NCBI GenBank assembly: GCA_039720395.1
Contig: CM077820.1
Location: 50,267,425 to 50,331,424, forward strand
Direction of reading: 5' to 3'
Origin: Liquidambar formosana
Lineage: Eukaryota; Streptophyta; Magnoliopsida; Saxifragales; Altingiaceae
DNA: 64,000 bases
The translations under genes were made by a program, and so were the position numbers. Position 1 is the first letter of the stretch; each line of letters starts with the position of its first letter. Positions 38,769 through 49,364 of the stretch are shown here, piece by piece. Below the pieces are notes generated by a model. That model had not been told where the DNA came from. It was given only the letters and a program-made list of their open reading frames with translations, and did not search any database.

Positions 38769-39044
38769 TGGACTCAAACATGGTCAAACAGTAAGATACC
38801 TATCCCAACCCTCTATGAGTGGACGCTTTTCTTCCCCCAAACCATTTGTAAGAATTGAACCTCCACGAGAACGGCCAAGGTTATCCTTACTAACTCCATC
38901 TATGTTAAGCTTGAGAACACCAGTTCGGGGAGGATGCCACTTAATAAGCATAACTTTTTTTATCTTAGGATCTCCTTTCTGGACTCAAACATGGTCAAAC
39001 AGTAAGATACCTATCCCAACCCTCTATGAGTGGACGCTTTTCTT
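37939..39044. repeat. 211-bp tandem duplication, first copy interrupted
   Basis: Positions 38834-39044 repeat the sequence of 37939-38833 once the 674-bp insertion and its 10-bp target copy are removed (895 - 684 = 211). The unit spans the 5' end of the LINE fragment and the flanking host DNA down to 'gtggacgcttttctt'. The second copy therefore preserves the pre-insertion sequence. Confidence 0.85.
38006..38679. mobile_element. CGATAT-rich inverted-repeat element, 674 bp
   Basis: The element interrupts the LINE RNase H frame. The 10-bp target duplication TAACTCCATC lies at 37996-38005 and 38680-38689, and the empty site is intact in the neighbouring 211-bp repeat. The ends are inverted: CAGGGACTTAAAAATTGCG at the left and AGGACTTTAATATCGATG at the right in reverse. 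Both subterminal regions (about 38025-38180 and 38585-38670) are packed with CGATATATCG-type palindromes. The middle is AT-rich. It has no coding capacity. A 9-10 bp duplication would fit a MULE-like mover, but the family is not recognised. Confidence 0.75.
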
Positions 39045-39237
39045 GATTCTAATTGAAGGGTTATCAATGTCGAATACCTTCCAGAAATCATGTCATTATG
39101 TTTCTCGCGCCACACAAATTACGCCACTGCATGTACAAACCCCTTAAGCTAACTCCTCTCCAAAGGCCCTCACATCACATGCCTGAGGTATACATGCTTA
39201 CATACCTTCCATCCAAAACTCTCACCATACTAATGTC

Positions 39238-39243
39238 TATAAA
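39238..39243 (+). promoter_or_regulatory. TATA box of DMP copy 2
   Basis: TATAAA 66 bp before the ATG, in the same context as in the other DMP copies. Confidence 0.55.
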
Positions 39244-39308
39244 ACAACCCATATTCATCTACAAACACATACCTAATCAAAAACAAATCTCTCACTCTAT
39301 CTCCCTCC

Positions 39309-39931
39309 ATGGCGCCCCTTCCCTGGATGAAATGCAACCTCCCGGTCCAAAAAACACTAGCAAGCACAGCCAAACTTGCAAACCTTTTACCCACCGGCAC
39401 AGTCCTCCCATTCGAAGCCCTCATGCCTTCGTTCTCCAACGTTGGAACCTGCCACATTGCCGACCAGTACCTCACCAAATCCCTCATCGCCATTTGCGCC
39501 CTCACGTGTTTCCTCTCCTCCACCGATAGCTTCACCACTGGTAAAGACCAAGACGAAAACTCTACTATGGTATTGCGGTGTATAAAGGTTTTTACATCTT
39601 CAACAGTGATGAAATCGATGAAGAAGATAAAAAGGCGGCGGAAGAGGAGCATCAACTTAAGATCATAGATTTTCTTCACGACTTTGTATCGCTGCTTGTG
39701 TTCTTGACCTTTGCTCTTAGCAATTCGGACGTGGAGAGGTGTTTGTTTCAAAACACTGGACCAAACGGGAAGGCGTTGATAATGAATTTGCCGTTGGCGG
39801 CGGGCGTTTTGTCAAGTTTTTTGTTCATGATTTTCCCAACTGAATGTAGAGGGATCGGATATGCGGACATGGCACCTCAAGCAACCCCATCGAAGGCCTC
39901 AAATGCATTAGACAAGAGCAATACTATTTGA
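39309..39931 (+). pseudogene. DMP: DMP (DUF679) copy 2, frameshifted
   Basis: The locus is a close copy of the intact DMP gene at 47121. It starts MAPLPWMKCN and keeps LANLLPTGTVL, but one base is missing near 39560, where the sister reads 'gaaaagctctac' and this copy 'gaaaactctac'. The frame shifts and ends in an Arg/Lys-rich tail at 39668. The rest of the gene is open in another frame to TGA 39929-39931 (FYIFNSDEIDEED, LPLAAGVLSSFLF, GIGYADMAPQ). A Phe codon is also missing in the second hydrophobic span (CFLSSTDSF against CFLSSFTDSF). A TATA box remains upstream. The shift removes the last two membrane spans. Confidence 0.88.
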
Positions 39932-40266
39932 TCCACTTTAATTTGTTGATCCGAGAAATAAAATCTCATATGAGAGGTAGTTGTATCTTCTAAAACTTCA
40001 AAACAAGTTTGATTTGAAAAAGTAAGCTTCTTACTACACATAACAGTGTGCTAGATCTTATGAAATTTTATTATGGATGAAAATATACGGACCAAATATG
40101 ATTGTCTGTCCATTAAAGAAGTGCTAAATAGTTACCCCAAAATGGGAAAAAGGAAAAAGTAGGTGCTAAGAAGCCGAAGTACCCTGGTGCACCAGGGGTT
40201 ATTGTATTTTGGAAAATAGGTATGCTGTTGTATAAATAAAATAGCTTAAATGTGATAAATAAAATA
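39932..40266. other. DMP copy 2 downstream flank
   Basis: This is a diverged copy of 47748-48080 downstream of the sister DMP gene. No independent feature is seen. Confidence 0.7.
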
Positions 40267-40675
40267 GGGCCAGGCTATTGCCACCATATAAAATACTCTA
40301 AGACCCCACTTAGTTTATATTTTTTAAGGTTTTATGAAAATATAAAAGGTTTTTATGAAAACTAATCATGTAGCCTAATAGAAAATATTATTTCGGACAA
40401 CTTTGTAGAAGAAATTTTTTTCAAAATCTGTCATTCAAGTAGACTTTTCGGCGATTTTTCATGGAAAATGTAATAGAGATTATAAATGATCAAAAAGTCC
40501 ACTTAAATGATAGATTTTGAAAAAACTTTCTTCTACAACTTTATTCAAAATGATGTTTTCTAGTGGACAACGCTGCAAGCTTTTGTAAAAACCTTTTATA
40601 TTTTTTATAAAACCTTAAAAAGTATAAACTAATGGGGGGCTTAGAGTACTTTATGTGGTGGCAATAGCCTCCCTC
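40267..40675. mobile_element. Foldback MITE, block-specific insertion
   Basis: Ends GGGCCAGGCTATTGCCACCA and, in reverse, GAGGGAGGCTATTGCCACCA. The flanks ATAAAATA (40259-40266 and 40676-40683) form an 8-bp duplication, or nine with one mismatch. The sister block reads through without it near 48080-48092 ('aaataaaatattgtaaac'), which confirms an insertion after the block duplicated. Same family as 27966-28364. Confidence 0.85.
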
Positions 40676-40683
40676 ATAAAATA

Positions 40684-41408
40684 TTGTAAACTTATACACC
40701 TGAGACTTTCTTCATTGCTACTAAGGAAAATGCTTAAAAGCACCACTCTTTCCCTTCTTTTTATCTTTTTTATTTCTTTGCACATGCTATCTCTCATCCC
40801 ACATGCATTGAATAATTACAAGATAAAGTCCATGGAGGTGGTCCTAAGGTTAGGGGCCCCAAAATTAACCACTCTTTGCCTAGAAATAATTATAGATTTG
40901 GCTTCTTACTGTAATGAGCATTCTCTAGATTATCTAGAAGTTTAAAAATGATGTGAAATTTAATAATTTTGTCATTCCTGTTCAAAGAGCTATTGACACT
41001 GTAATGGCTTGGATTAGAGAAGGTAGCTTGCTTATTAAAGCTCCAATGGGAAACTCTGTTTTAGATGTTTAGATTTTAAGTAGTTTTGTATTTAAAGGGT
41101 ATTCCTCGAAGGGCCCCTAAAGTCATTCCTGTATTTTGGTATCCCCTTATAGTTGATCGGATTAAGGTTAATACTGATGGCTTATCTAAGGGAAATCTTG
41201 GCATTGTTGCTAGTGGTGGAGTTTTTAGAAACTATCGGGGTTTTGTGAAAGGTTTTTTTGGGATTCATTTAGGTATTCGGACTCCATTTTTTGCTGAAGT
41301 CAAGAGTGTAATTCTTGTAGTTTTTTTTGCTTGGGAGAAAGGTTGGCATAGTTTATGGATTGAAAGTGATTCCTCGGCTGTTATATCCTCCTTGCAGAAT
41401 TATACATT
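40684..41408 (+). mobile_element. LINE RNase H fragment, block 1
   Basis: A degraded LINE 3' portion shared with the second block. Readable RNase H pieces are FWYPLIVDRIKVNTDGLSKG, GGVFRNYRGFVKG, FFAEVKSVI and IESDSSAVISS. They retain all three acidic catalytic positions (Asp in NTDG, Glu in AEV, Asp in ESDS). It is cut at 41408 by a CACTA-type end. It has no start of its own and lacks reverse transcriptase. Confidence 0.75.
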
Positions 41409-42640
41409 CACTACAACAAATCAGGCTTTTGGCAACAAGCAAAAAGTTGTCGCCAAACGCATTGTAGCGACAAAATGTTATTTCGTCGCCAAAATGAGTC
41501 AAATACACATGTTGGCGACAAAGTTAGGAAGTTTGTCGCTAAATCTTGTTGCTAAAACTTTCGTGCCAAATTTTGCATTGACATCAATTGGTGGGAAAGT
41601 CTTTTGGTGACAAACCAATGTATTTGTCGCAAAAAGAATTAACAAAACGACACCGTTTAGCATGTTTCTCACTATTGGCGACAAATTTATTTCGTTACGA
41701 AAGATAGATTATTGGCAACAAAATTGTATTTGTCACTAAAAAGTTGGTGCCAAATTCCATGTTCACACTAATTGGTAGGAAAGACTTTTAGCAACAAACC
41801 AACATATTTCTCATAAAAATAATTAACAAAACGGTGCCGTTTAGCATGTGTTTCACGATTGGCTACAAATTTAGTTCATTGCGAAAGATAGATTATTGGC
41901 AACAAAATTGGATTTGTCACTAAACATTTGGCGCCAAATTCTATGTTGGCACCAATTAGTGGGAAACACTTTTGGCAACAAACCAATGTATTTGTCGCAA
42001 ATACAATTAACAAAACGACGCCGTTTAACATGTGTCTCACTATTGGCGAAAAATTTATTTCGTTGCGAAAGATAAATTATTGGCAACAAAATTGTATTTG
42101 TCACTAAAATTTAGTGTTAAATTTTGTGTTGGCGCCAATTGGTAGGAAAGACTTTTGACAACAAACCAATGCATTTGTCGCAAAAGGAATTAACACAATG
42201 ATACCATTTAGCATGTGTCTCACTATTGGCGACAAATTTATTTCGTTGCGAAAGATAAATTATTGGCAACAAAATTGTATTTGTCACTAAAAATTTGGCG
42301 CCAAATTTCATGTTGGCACCAATTGGTGAGAAAGGCTTTTTGGCAACAAACGAATGTATTTGTCACAAAAAGAATTAACAAAATGACGCCGTTTAACATA
42401 TGGCTCACTATTGGCAACAAATTCATTTCGTTGCGAAAGATAGATTATTGGCAACAAAATTATATTTGTCACGAAAAATTTGGCGGTTCCGTGTTGGAGC
42501 TAATTGGTGAAAAAGACTTTTGGCAACAACCAACGTCTTTGTCGGAAAAAGAATTAACAAAACAACACTGTCTAGCATATGCCTCACTATTGGCGACTAA
42601 TTTACTTTGTTGCCAAAGAGGTTCTATTAGTGACAAAGTC
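41409..42640. mobile_element. CACTA-type element end with tandem repeats
   Basis: At 41409 the LINE fragment is broken by CACTACAACAAATCAGGC, a typical En/Spm (CACTA) terminus. Next come inverted 'ttggcgacaaa'/'tttgtcgccaa' motifs and then about six tandem units of about 184 bp. The unit landmark 'ttagcatgtg.ctcactattgg' recurs near 41661, 41844, 42029, 42212, 42398 and 42576. Each unit holds 'ggcaacaaa' and 'tttgtcgc' motifs, as in CACTA subterminal transposase-binding arrays. No matching opposite end was found before 43930, so the element is truncated or its right end is unrecognisable. Open frames here are by-products of the repeats. Confidence 0.7.
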
Positions 42641-43153
42641 GTTGAAACGTTGGCACTATATTCTATGTCAAAATCAACAATATATGATTGAACAATTAAC
42701 GACATGATATATGTTAATTAAGATCTCTTATTATCATATTTATAATTTGAACTACCAACTAACGACATGATGTTATAAAGATATCTGGTTAATTGCTAGA
42801 ATATGCCAATTTCATGTTAATGATTGAATGATTCAAAAATTCCATTGCTAAATTCCAAAAACAAGTCACGGCTAAATGTATGTTGTAAAGGTTTTCGATC
42901 GCTAGATTGTAAGTTCATGTCAATGATTAGACAAGATACAGAGCTTTGTATTGCCACAATTTAACTTCTAATCAACAATTGAATGGTACAAAGACCTTCG
43001 CTTGTTAGATTAAAATGTTGTACCAATATTCAAATTGAATAGAGATCAACTACCTTTATTTGGCAATTTTGATCAATGATTGATTGAGTGACAAACTAGA
43101 CCCTACACGTACACTTACCATAGCAACTAAAATTGACCCATAAAGTGATAACC

Positions 43154-43206
<53 letters not shown>

Positions 43207-44071
43207 AATATTGATTACATATTGATTACATGGTTCATGTTAGGTTATGTAGAGCCTAGTATTTTGTCCGACCTAATTGACAGCACTTGACTTGGTTCGA
43301 CTTTGGAAATGTACAATTTAAAATGGGATTTTTTGGGAGGCTTGTTCTCCAGACATAGTGAAATCGCGACGGCTTGAGTTTAGGTGAATCAATAAATCTG
43401 TATTGATTGTTTGCCTTTATTTTCGATTTCTTCTTTAATTTGGTGTCTCGTAGATTGTGGAACTCTATAGTTCCCTAAAGTTCAACCATTGTCCCACAAA
43501 CCCAACCAAGTCAATTGGACAATTAAAAAATGATAACATTAAAATTCCCCCATTTGATTATTGTATTTTCTTGTGAATTTATGTTTTCCATTTTAATTGT
43601 TATTTTTTATATTGTTTCATTTAATTTGAAATATTGATCGAGTATGACTTATTAGTTATTAGATTTTATATCTTAGGTGGAGATTCAAGTGTTATTAGCA
43701 CTTGTGTGCTAAATCACCTTTTCTTTTCAAATATATGTACAATAGGTTTTTTTTATATTAAAAATAAAAATAATTATAAAATTAGGAGGGGAGATTTGGA
43801 GGGAGATAAAAAATTATTTATAAAATTACAGTTTCACTGAAGTAGAATTTTATAATTTTTGGTATTAAGGAGATTTGGAGGGAAATTAAAATTTCATTGT
43901 CAAAATTTTATAACAAAGAAGAAGAAGAAGAAGAAAAAGAAAGTGAGAAAAAAATATAAAGCATGTGGCCGGATAACAAATTTAATAGCATAACAAAGAA
44001 GATAGCATGTCTTTTAGGCAAGTGCGTATGAGATTAATTGTTGAATTGGTAATAATGAACATTTTCTGCAG
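42641..44071. other. Spacer before second block, with C23A29 tract
   Basis: AT-rich sequence of unknown origin. Positions 43152-43174 are 23 C's followed directly by about 29 A's. From about 43920 it matches intron 8 of the relic at 35951 on, which marks the start of the second duplicated block. No gene is seen. Confidence 0.6.
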
Positions 44072-46146
44072 GTAAAAATTGGTGAAGACAAAAAATCTGA
44101 AGCTGCTTTACAGCGTCTTAGAGGAAAGAATGCCAATATTTATGAAGAAGCAGCTCATATTACAGTAACTAATTAACTTCATAAGTTCATGCCCGAAAGA
44201 AATGATACTTCAATATTTCTTGTTTCTGCAAAATTTTTTTGGCACCCAAAAAAATAAAAATAAAGACAATAAATGTGCTCCTTTTCTTTCACAGGATTTT
44301 ACAGAAACTTCTCAACAGTGTTCGGAGGATAGAATTTTAGATGTGTTCCAATGGAAATATGCTAATTCACTTATTGTGAGCCTTCCCAAATATACCCTTG
44401 CTTTGTCCTTTGGCCCTTCTAATGAATCGTCTGATATTTTTCTGATCCTTTGAAATTGGCTTAGGTTGGAGTTGGCCTTATGGTACTGCAACAATTTGGG
44501 GGGCTGATGCAATTTCACTTTATATAAGTTCTATATTTGTATCGGCAGGTAAACGAAGCATCTATATTAATTCTTCATATAACTAATTAAAACAGAGGAA
44601 GAAAAGAGACAAATAACAAAGATATGAATCTCTGGTTTATGACAGGTTTTTTGGCCAAAGTTGGGACTATAGCAATGGCTGTTGCTCAGGTTCTTTGACT
44701 CAAAGTGTAATTCCAGTGTCAATTTCCACTTGAATGTGTTTCTTAGACATTGTAGGTGTTCTGTTGCAGTTTCCAACGATCTCATTGGGTGCACTCTTGA
44801 TAAATAGATATGGAAGAAAACCACTTCTGATGGTAAAATGGACAATAAATTATTTATTTATTTATTTATAAAGGTTTGTATGTGTTTGTTGTTGAACAAG
44901 AAAAAAGGATGTACTTAATTTTACTAATGTTTTACAGGTTTCAGCAGCAGGAACATGCTTGTGCTGCTTCATTGCAGGGTTGTCATTCTTGTTGCAGGTT
45001 AATTTTCAGTAAAATACCATTCAACAACATCTATGAATTTCTCTTTTAAACTGTTGTCTGCCGCTTTAAAACCATGTCATTTCCTGAAAAAATTAAGGCT
45101 TTTCCATGATCAGGACCTTCAGCTGTGGAAAAAGTTTACTCCCATTATGGCGCTTATTGGTACAATGGTAACACAATTTTACACTCAGACAATCGTTTCT
45201 TTTTCTCTTTTTCTGTTTTCAATTTTTTGGATGTGTGCATGTGTATTGTGCTATTTCCTTATGGTTCATTCTTGATTAATACCTTGGGTATGCTCACTGT
45301 CGCATTGTAGCCCTCATACAGGGGAAGCTCTCTAATCGCCGTTTTCCAATGAATTCCGTTGTCTAGCTTTTATAGATTAATGGATCAACATGACTGACAT
45401 GGTGATGTGCTTGATTTTTGAAATCAGTTAGATAATAGCTCTTTCGCATTAGGGATGTCAGGAATACCATGGCTTATAATGTCTAAGGGAGGTTTTGTTT
45501 TTTTGAGCTTGATTGAACTCTAAAATCATTTAACAGATATGACAAGGCTATCAAATCTATGAAAAATAACAAATTGGGTTGAATTCTCTACCTTTCAGTG
45601 AAGGTTAGAGAGAGATTGTATTAATTTATATAGTATTTACAATGTACATCAATTAGGTAAGTCAACCATAGAGTATCAAAGGGAATTAACCTAAAAGAAT
45701 AAAAAGATTTATATACAAGGCTCCAGCAACTCTACAATCTGTGTATGACAGTATGAGTTGTATCACCTCACTCATGGGCATTAATCATGGGGTCTTGTTT
45801 ATGAGCAGAGATCAAGAGATCATGATTGAATATATCTTTATTTGTATCACCGGCACTATTCATGCCTCTATCCCCATCACCATTCATGCCTTCATCACAA
45901 ACACCAATCAAGGGATTGCCATAAATCATGGGACTCTAGATCTGGTGTTGCACTGTCAAATCCATATCCTTAACAAAATCTAACATAGACAAGAATGTTT
46001 AAAGCTTGGATTCAATTATTGGTGTCTATTTCAGATATTTCCCATAATCATTAAGGGTTCAGCTGGACGCCTAGTGTCTTTTTCCAACTGGTCCTGTTCT
46101 TGGTTCGTTTCGTACGCCATTAATTTTCTCATGGGATGGAACTCAG

Positions 46147-46185
<39 letters not shown>

Positions 46186-46359
46186 ATATATTGATGCCTT
46201 TCTTGGCAACACTTCATTTTTTTTTCAGGAACGTTCTTCATATTTTCCAGCATTTGTGGCCTAACTGTCCTGTTCAGCGCAAAGCTAGTACCAGAAACCA
46301 AGGGCCAAACACTAGAAGAAATACAGGCCACAATGTGCCGGTCTTCAGCAACAAGATAA
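44072..46359 (+). pseudogene. ERD6-like relic, exons 9-18
   Basis: The relic holds exons 9 (44072-44164), 10 (44295-44375), 11 (about 44466-44549), 12 (44646-44689), 13 (44770-44832), 14 (44938-44997), 15 (45114-45167), 16 (about 45428-45488), 17 (about 46035-46150) and 18 (46229-46359). Exons 1-8 are absent. Exon 11 has lost one base after QQFGG, shifting the frame to an early stop. Exon 16 has lost its first base or acceptor context and its donor reads AAGGGAGG. The exon 17 donor has been replaced by the CT microsatellite. Intron 16 is enlarged by about 300 bp of foreign sequence. Exon 18 still ends [12 protein letters not shown] and a stop. Confidence 0.88.
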
Positions 46360-47042
46360 AGGCTCACATGAGGCATCAAGTGGCAGGTTCAAACCCAGTT
46401 CATGACATAAATTGAAGACAAAAAAAACAGACGGGAAATTTGACACTATTTGTGTTACTCGAAGCCATGATTCCATTTCAATGAAGTGTAATATTTTAGT
46501 CCTCACATATCCCCTGCCTACTCTGCAAAATTGAAATATTTCCTGCTAAATGGAGGAATGACATCTTATAAGAATAGAGCTTACCATGCAATTTGTACGG
46601 AAATTCAGCGTTGGAATTTGATCGCCAAAGGCAGGAAAAGTCATGCGATTTCCAAATTTTCCTCTCAACAGGATTTCTTGAACATATGACATAATTTTCC
46701 AAGCACCCACTCCAAAAAGTATATTTGTTAGAATTCGTGGGAAGTGGGAATTGAAAAATAAACTTTCCATCATTTTCGATCAAGTGGACTCAAACATGGT
46801 CAAACAGTAAGATTCTATTCCCAATCTTCTATAAGTGGACGCTTTTCTTGATTCTAAATGAAGGGTTATCAATATGGAATACCTTCCAGAAATCATGTCA
46901 TTATGTTTCTTGCACCACACAAATTAGGCCACTGCATGTACAGACCCCCTAAGCTAACTCCTCTCCAAAGGCCCTCACATCACCTGCCTGAGGTATACAT
47001 GCTTACGTACCTTCCCTCCAAAACTCTCACTATGCTAATGTC
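46360..47042. repeat. Duplicated flank between relic and DMP copy 3
   Basis: This matches 37070-37436 plus 38769-39237 of the first block, without the LINE fragment, the 211-bp duplication or the CGATAT element. It is therefore the simpler, ancestral arrangement of this spacer. Confidence 0.8.
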
Positions 47043-47048
47043 TATAAA
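47043..47048 (+). promoter_or_regulatory. TATA box of DMP copy 3
   Basis: TATAAA 73 bp before the ATG, in a context conserved with the other DMP copies. Confidence 0.6.
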
Positions 47049-47120
47049 ACAACTCCATATTCGATCATCTACAAACACATACCTAATCAAAAACAAATCT
47101 CTCACTCTCTATCTCCCTCC

Positions 47121-47747
47121 ATGGCGCCCCTTCCCCGGATGAAATGCAACCACCCGGTCCAAAAAACCCTAGCAAGCACAGCCAACCTTGCAAACCTTTT
47201 ACCCACCGGCACAGTCCTCACATTCGAAGCCCTCATGCCTTCGTTCTCCAACGACGGAACCTGCCAAATTGCCAACCAGTACCTCACCACATCCCTCATT
47301 GCCTTTTGCGCCCTCTCGTGTTTCCTCTCCTCCTTCACCGATAGCTTCACCGCCGGTAAAGACCAAGACGAAAAGCTCTACTATGGTATTGCGGTGTATA
47401 AAGGTTTTTACATCTTCAACAGAGATGAAATCGATGAAGAAGACAGAAAGAAGGCGGAAGAGGAGCATCAACTTAAGATCATAGATTTTCTTCACGCCTT
47501 TGTATCGCTGCTTGTGTTCTTGACCTTTGCTCTTAGCAATTCGGACGTGGGGAGGTGTTTCTTTCAAAACACTGGACCGAACGGGAAGGCGTTGATAATG
47601 AATTTGCCGTTGGCGGCGGGCGTTTTGGCGAGTTTTTTGTTCATGATTTTCCCAACTGAACGTAGAGGGATCGGATATGCGGACATGGCACCTCAATCAA
47701 CCCCATCGAAGGCCTCGAAGGTATTAGACAAGAGCAATACTATTTGA
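47121..47747 (+). CDS. DMP: DMP (DUF679) membrane protein, copy 3
   Basis: A single-exon gene of 208 codons starting MAPLPRMKCN, with no frame or stop defect. The order of features matches the first DMP gene: a short hydrophilic N-terminus, LANLLPTGTVL, SNDGTC, a hydrophobic span with CFLSSFTDSF, the YYGIAVYKGFYIF stretch, an acidic/lysine-rich loop (DEIDEEDRKKAEEE), then two further spans (FLHAFVSLLVFLTFAL and LPLAAGVLASFLFMIF) and GIGYADMAPQ. The C-terminus is about ten residues longer than in copy 1. It is closest to the frameshifted copy at 39309 and likely provides the function that copy lost. Expected in ER or vacuolar membranes; the specific role is unknown. Confidence 0.93.
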   Translation: MAPLPRMKCNHPVQKTLASTANLANLLPTGTVLTFEALMPSFSNDGTCQIANQYLTTSLIAFCALSCFLSSFTDSFTAGKDQDEKLYYGIAVYKGFYIFNRDEIDEEDRKKAEEEHQLKIIDFLHAFVSLLVFLTFALSNSDVGRCFFQNTGPNGKALIMNLPLAAGVLASFLFMIFPTERRGIGYADMAPQSTPSKASKVLDKSNTI

Positions 47748-48089
47748 TCCACTTTAGTTTGTTGATCCGAAAAATAAAATCTCATATGAGGTGGTTATAT
47801 CTTTTACAACTTCAAAACAAGTTTGATTTGAAAAAGTAAGCTTCTTAGTACCCATAACAGTGTGCCACATCTTATGGAATTTTATTATGAATGAAAATAT
47901 ATGGACCAAATATGATTGTCAGTCGATTAGAGAAGTGCTAAATAGTTACCCAAAAAAAGGAAAAAGGAAAAAGTAAGTGCTACGTAGCCGAAGTACCCTG
48001 GTGCACCAAGGGTTATTGTATTTTGGAAAATAGGTATGCTGTTGTATAAATAAAATAGCTTAAAATAGCTTAAATGTGATAAATAAAAT

Positions 48090-49364
48090 ATTGTAAACTT
48101 ATACACTTGAGACTTTCTTCATTGGTACTAAGGAAAATGCTTAAAAGCACCACTCTTTTCCCTTTTTTTTGTTTTGTTTTTGCCGTATCCCACTAATTTT
48201 CCCAGGCACATGCTATCCCTCATCCCACATGCGTCGAACAATTACAAGACAAAGTCCATGGAGGTGGTCCTAAGGTTAGGGGCTCCAATATTAACCACTC
48301 TTTGCCCAGAAATAATTACAGATTTAGCTTCCTGCTGTAATGAGCATTCTTTGGATTATCTGGAAGTTTAGAAATGATGTGAAATTTAATAATTTTGTCA
48401 TTCCTGCTCAAAGGGCTATTGGTACTGTAATGGCTTGGATTAGAGAAGGTAGCTTGCTTATTAAAGCTCCAATGGGCAATTCTGTTTTAGATGTTCAGAT
48501 TTTACATAATTTGCATTTAAAGGGTATTCCTCGAAGGGCCCTAAAATCATCCCTGTATTTTGGCATCCCCCTATAGCTGATTAGATTAAAGTTAATACTA
48601 ATGGCTTATCTAAAGGGAATCATGGCATTGCTATTAGTGGTGGAGTTTTTAGAAACTATTGGGGTTTTGTGAAAGGTTTTTTTGGAATTCGTTTAGGTAT
48701 TCAGAATGCATTTTTTGCTAAACTGAAGAGTGTGATTCTTGTAATTTCTTTTGCTTGGGAGAAAGGTTGGCATAGTTTATGAATTGAAAGTAATTCATCG
48801 GCTGTTATTTCCTCCTTGCAGAATTATACATTTAAGTCTCTTGGCCCTTATTAAATGAATGGCGAAACTGTCTTTCTCTTATTAAGAAGATGAATATGGT
48901 TTTTTTTCTTATATTTACAGAGAAGGTAACTTTGTTGTAGACAAAATAGCTAATTTGGCTCTTAATTTTACTAATCTTACTTGGTGGCATGTAGATTCTA
49001 GTGTTGTTTGTTTTGAGCTTGCTAGAGATATGTTGTTGGGGCTTCCTTTTTATGGATTTGTTTTTTAAGCTCTCTTTTGAAGCTGATTTCCTTCTTGTTG
49101 GAGAGTCTTCGAATGCTTTTTTATTTTATTTCTTCCTATGTGAGTTGAATTGTCGCATTATAAGCCATTAAGCTAGACCAAACAGTTTGATTTTTGTTTC
49201 CTTATCTCATTATATGCTTACTTATTTGCTTTAGTTTTCTTTTTTTAATAAAATTTGGAGCTGAAAGCAGATGATGGTGAGTGCTTTGGGTGCCAACCTA
49301 GTTGAGATTCTTTGTTCTTTTTTGATGCTTTTAGATCACTTTCTGGATTGAAAAAAAAAAAAAA
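48090..49364 (+). mobile_element. LINE RNase H fragment, block 2, with poly-A
   Basis: The sister of 40684-41408, here running to a 14-base A tail (49351-49364). Readable pieces are LWIIWKFRNDVKFNNFVIP, GGVFRNYWGFVKGFFGI, SFAWEKGWHS, YREGNFVVDKIANLAL and, at the end, LARDMLLGLPFYGFVF. All three catalytic acids are changed (NTNG, FAKLK, ESNS). Several stops interrupt it. The 5' boundary is unclear and no target duplication was found. Confidence 0.75.

Noticed and set aside
41409..42640. A CRISPR-like array from the regular ~184-bp spacing
   Set aside because: The units are contiguous tandem repeats without unique spacers, next to a CACTA terminus, in a plant genome.
41499..42705. Several open frames on both strands in the 184-bp array
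   Set aside because: They recur with the repeat unit and have no domain; they are by-products of the tandem structure.
42641..43930. Right end of the CACTA element
   Set aside because: No complement of the CACTACAACAAATC terminus was found anywhere in this stretch.
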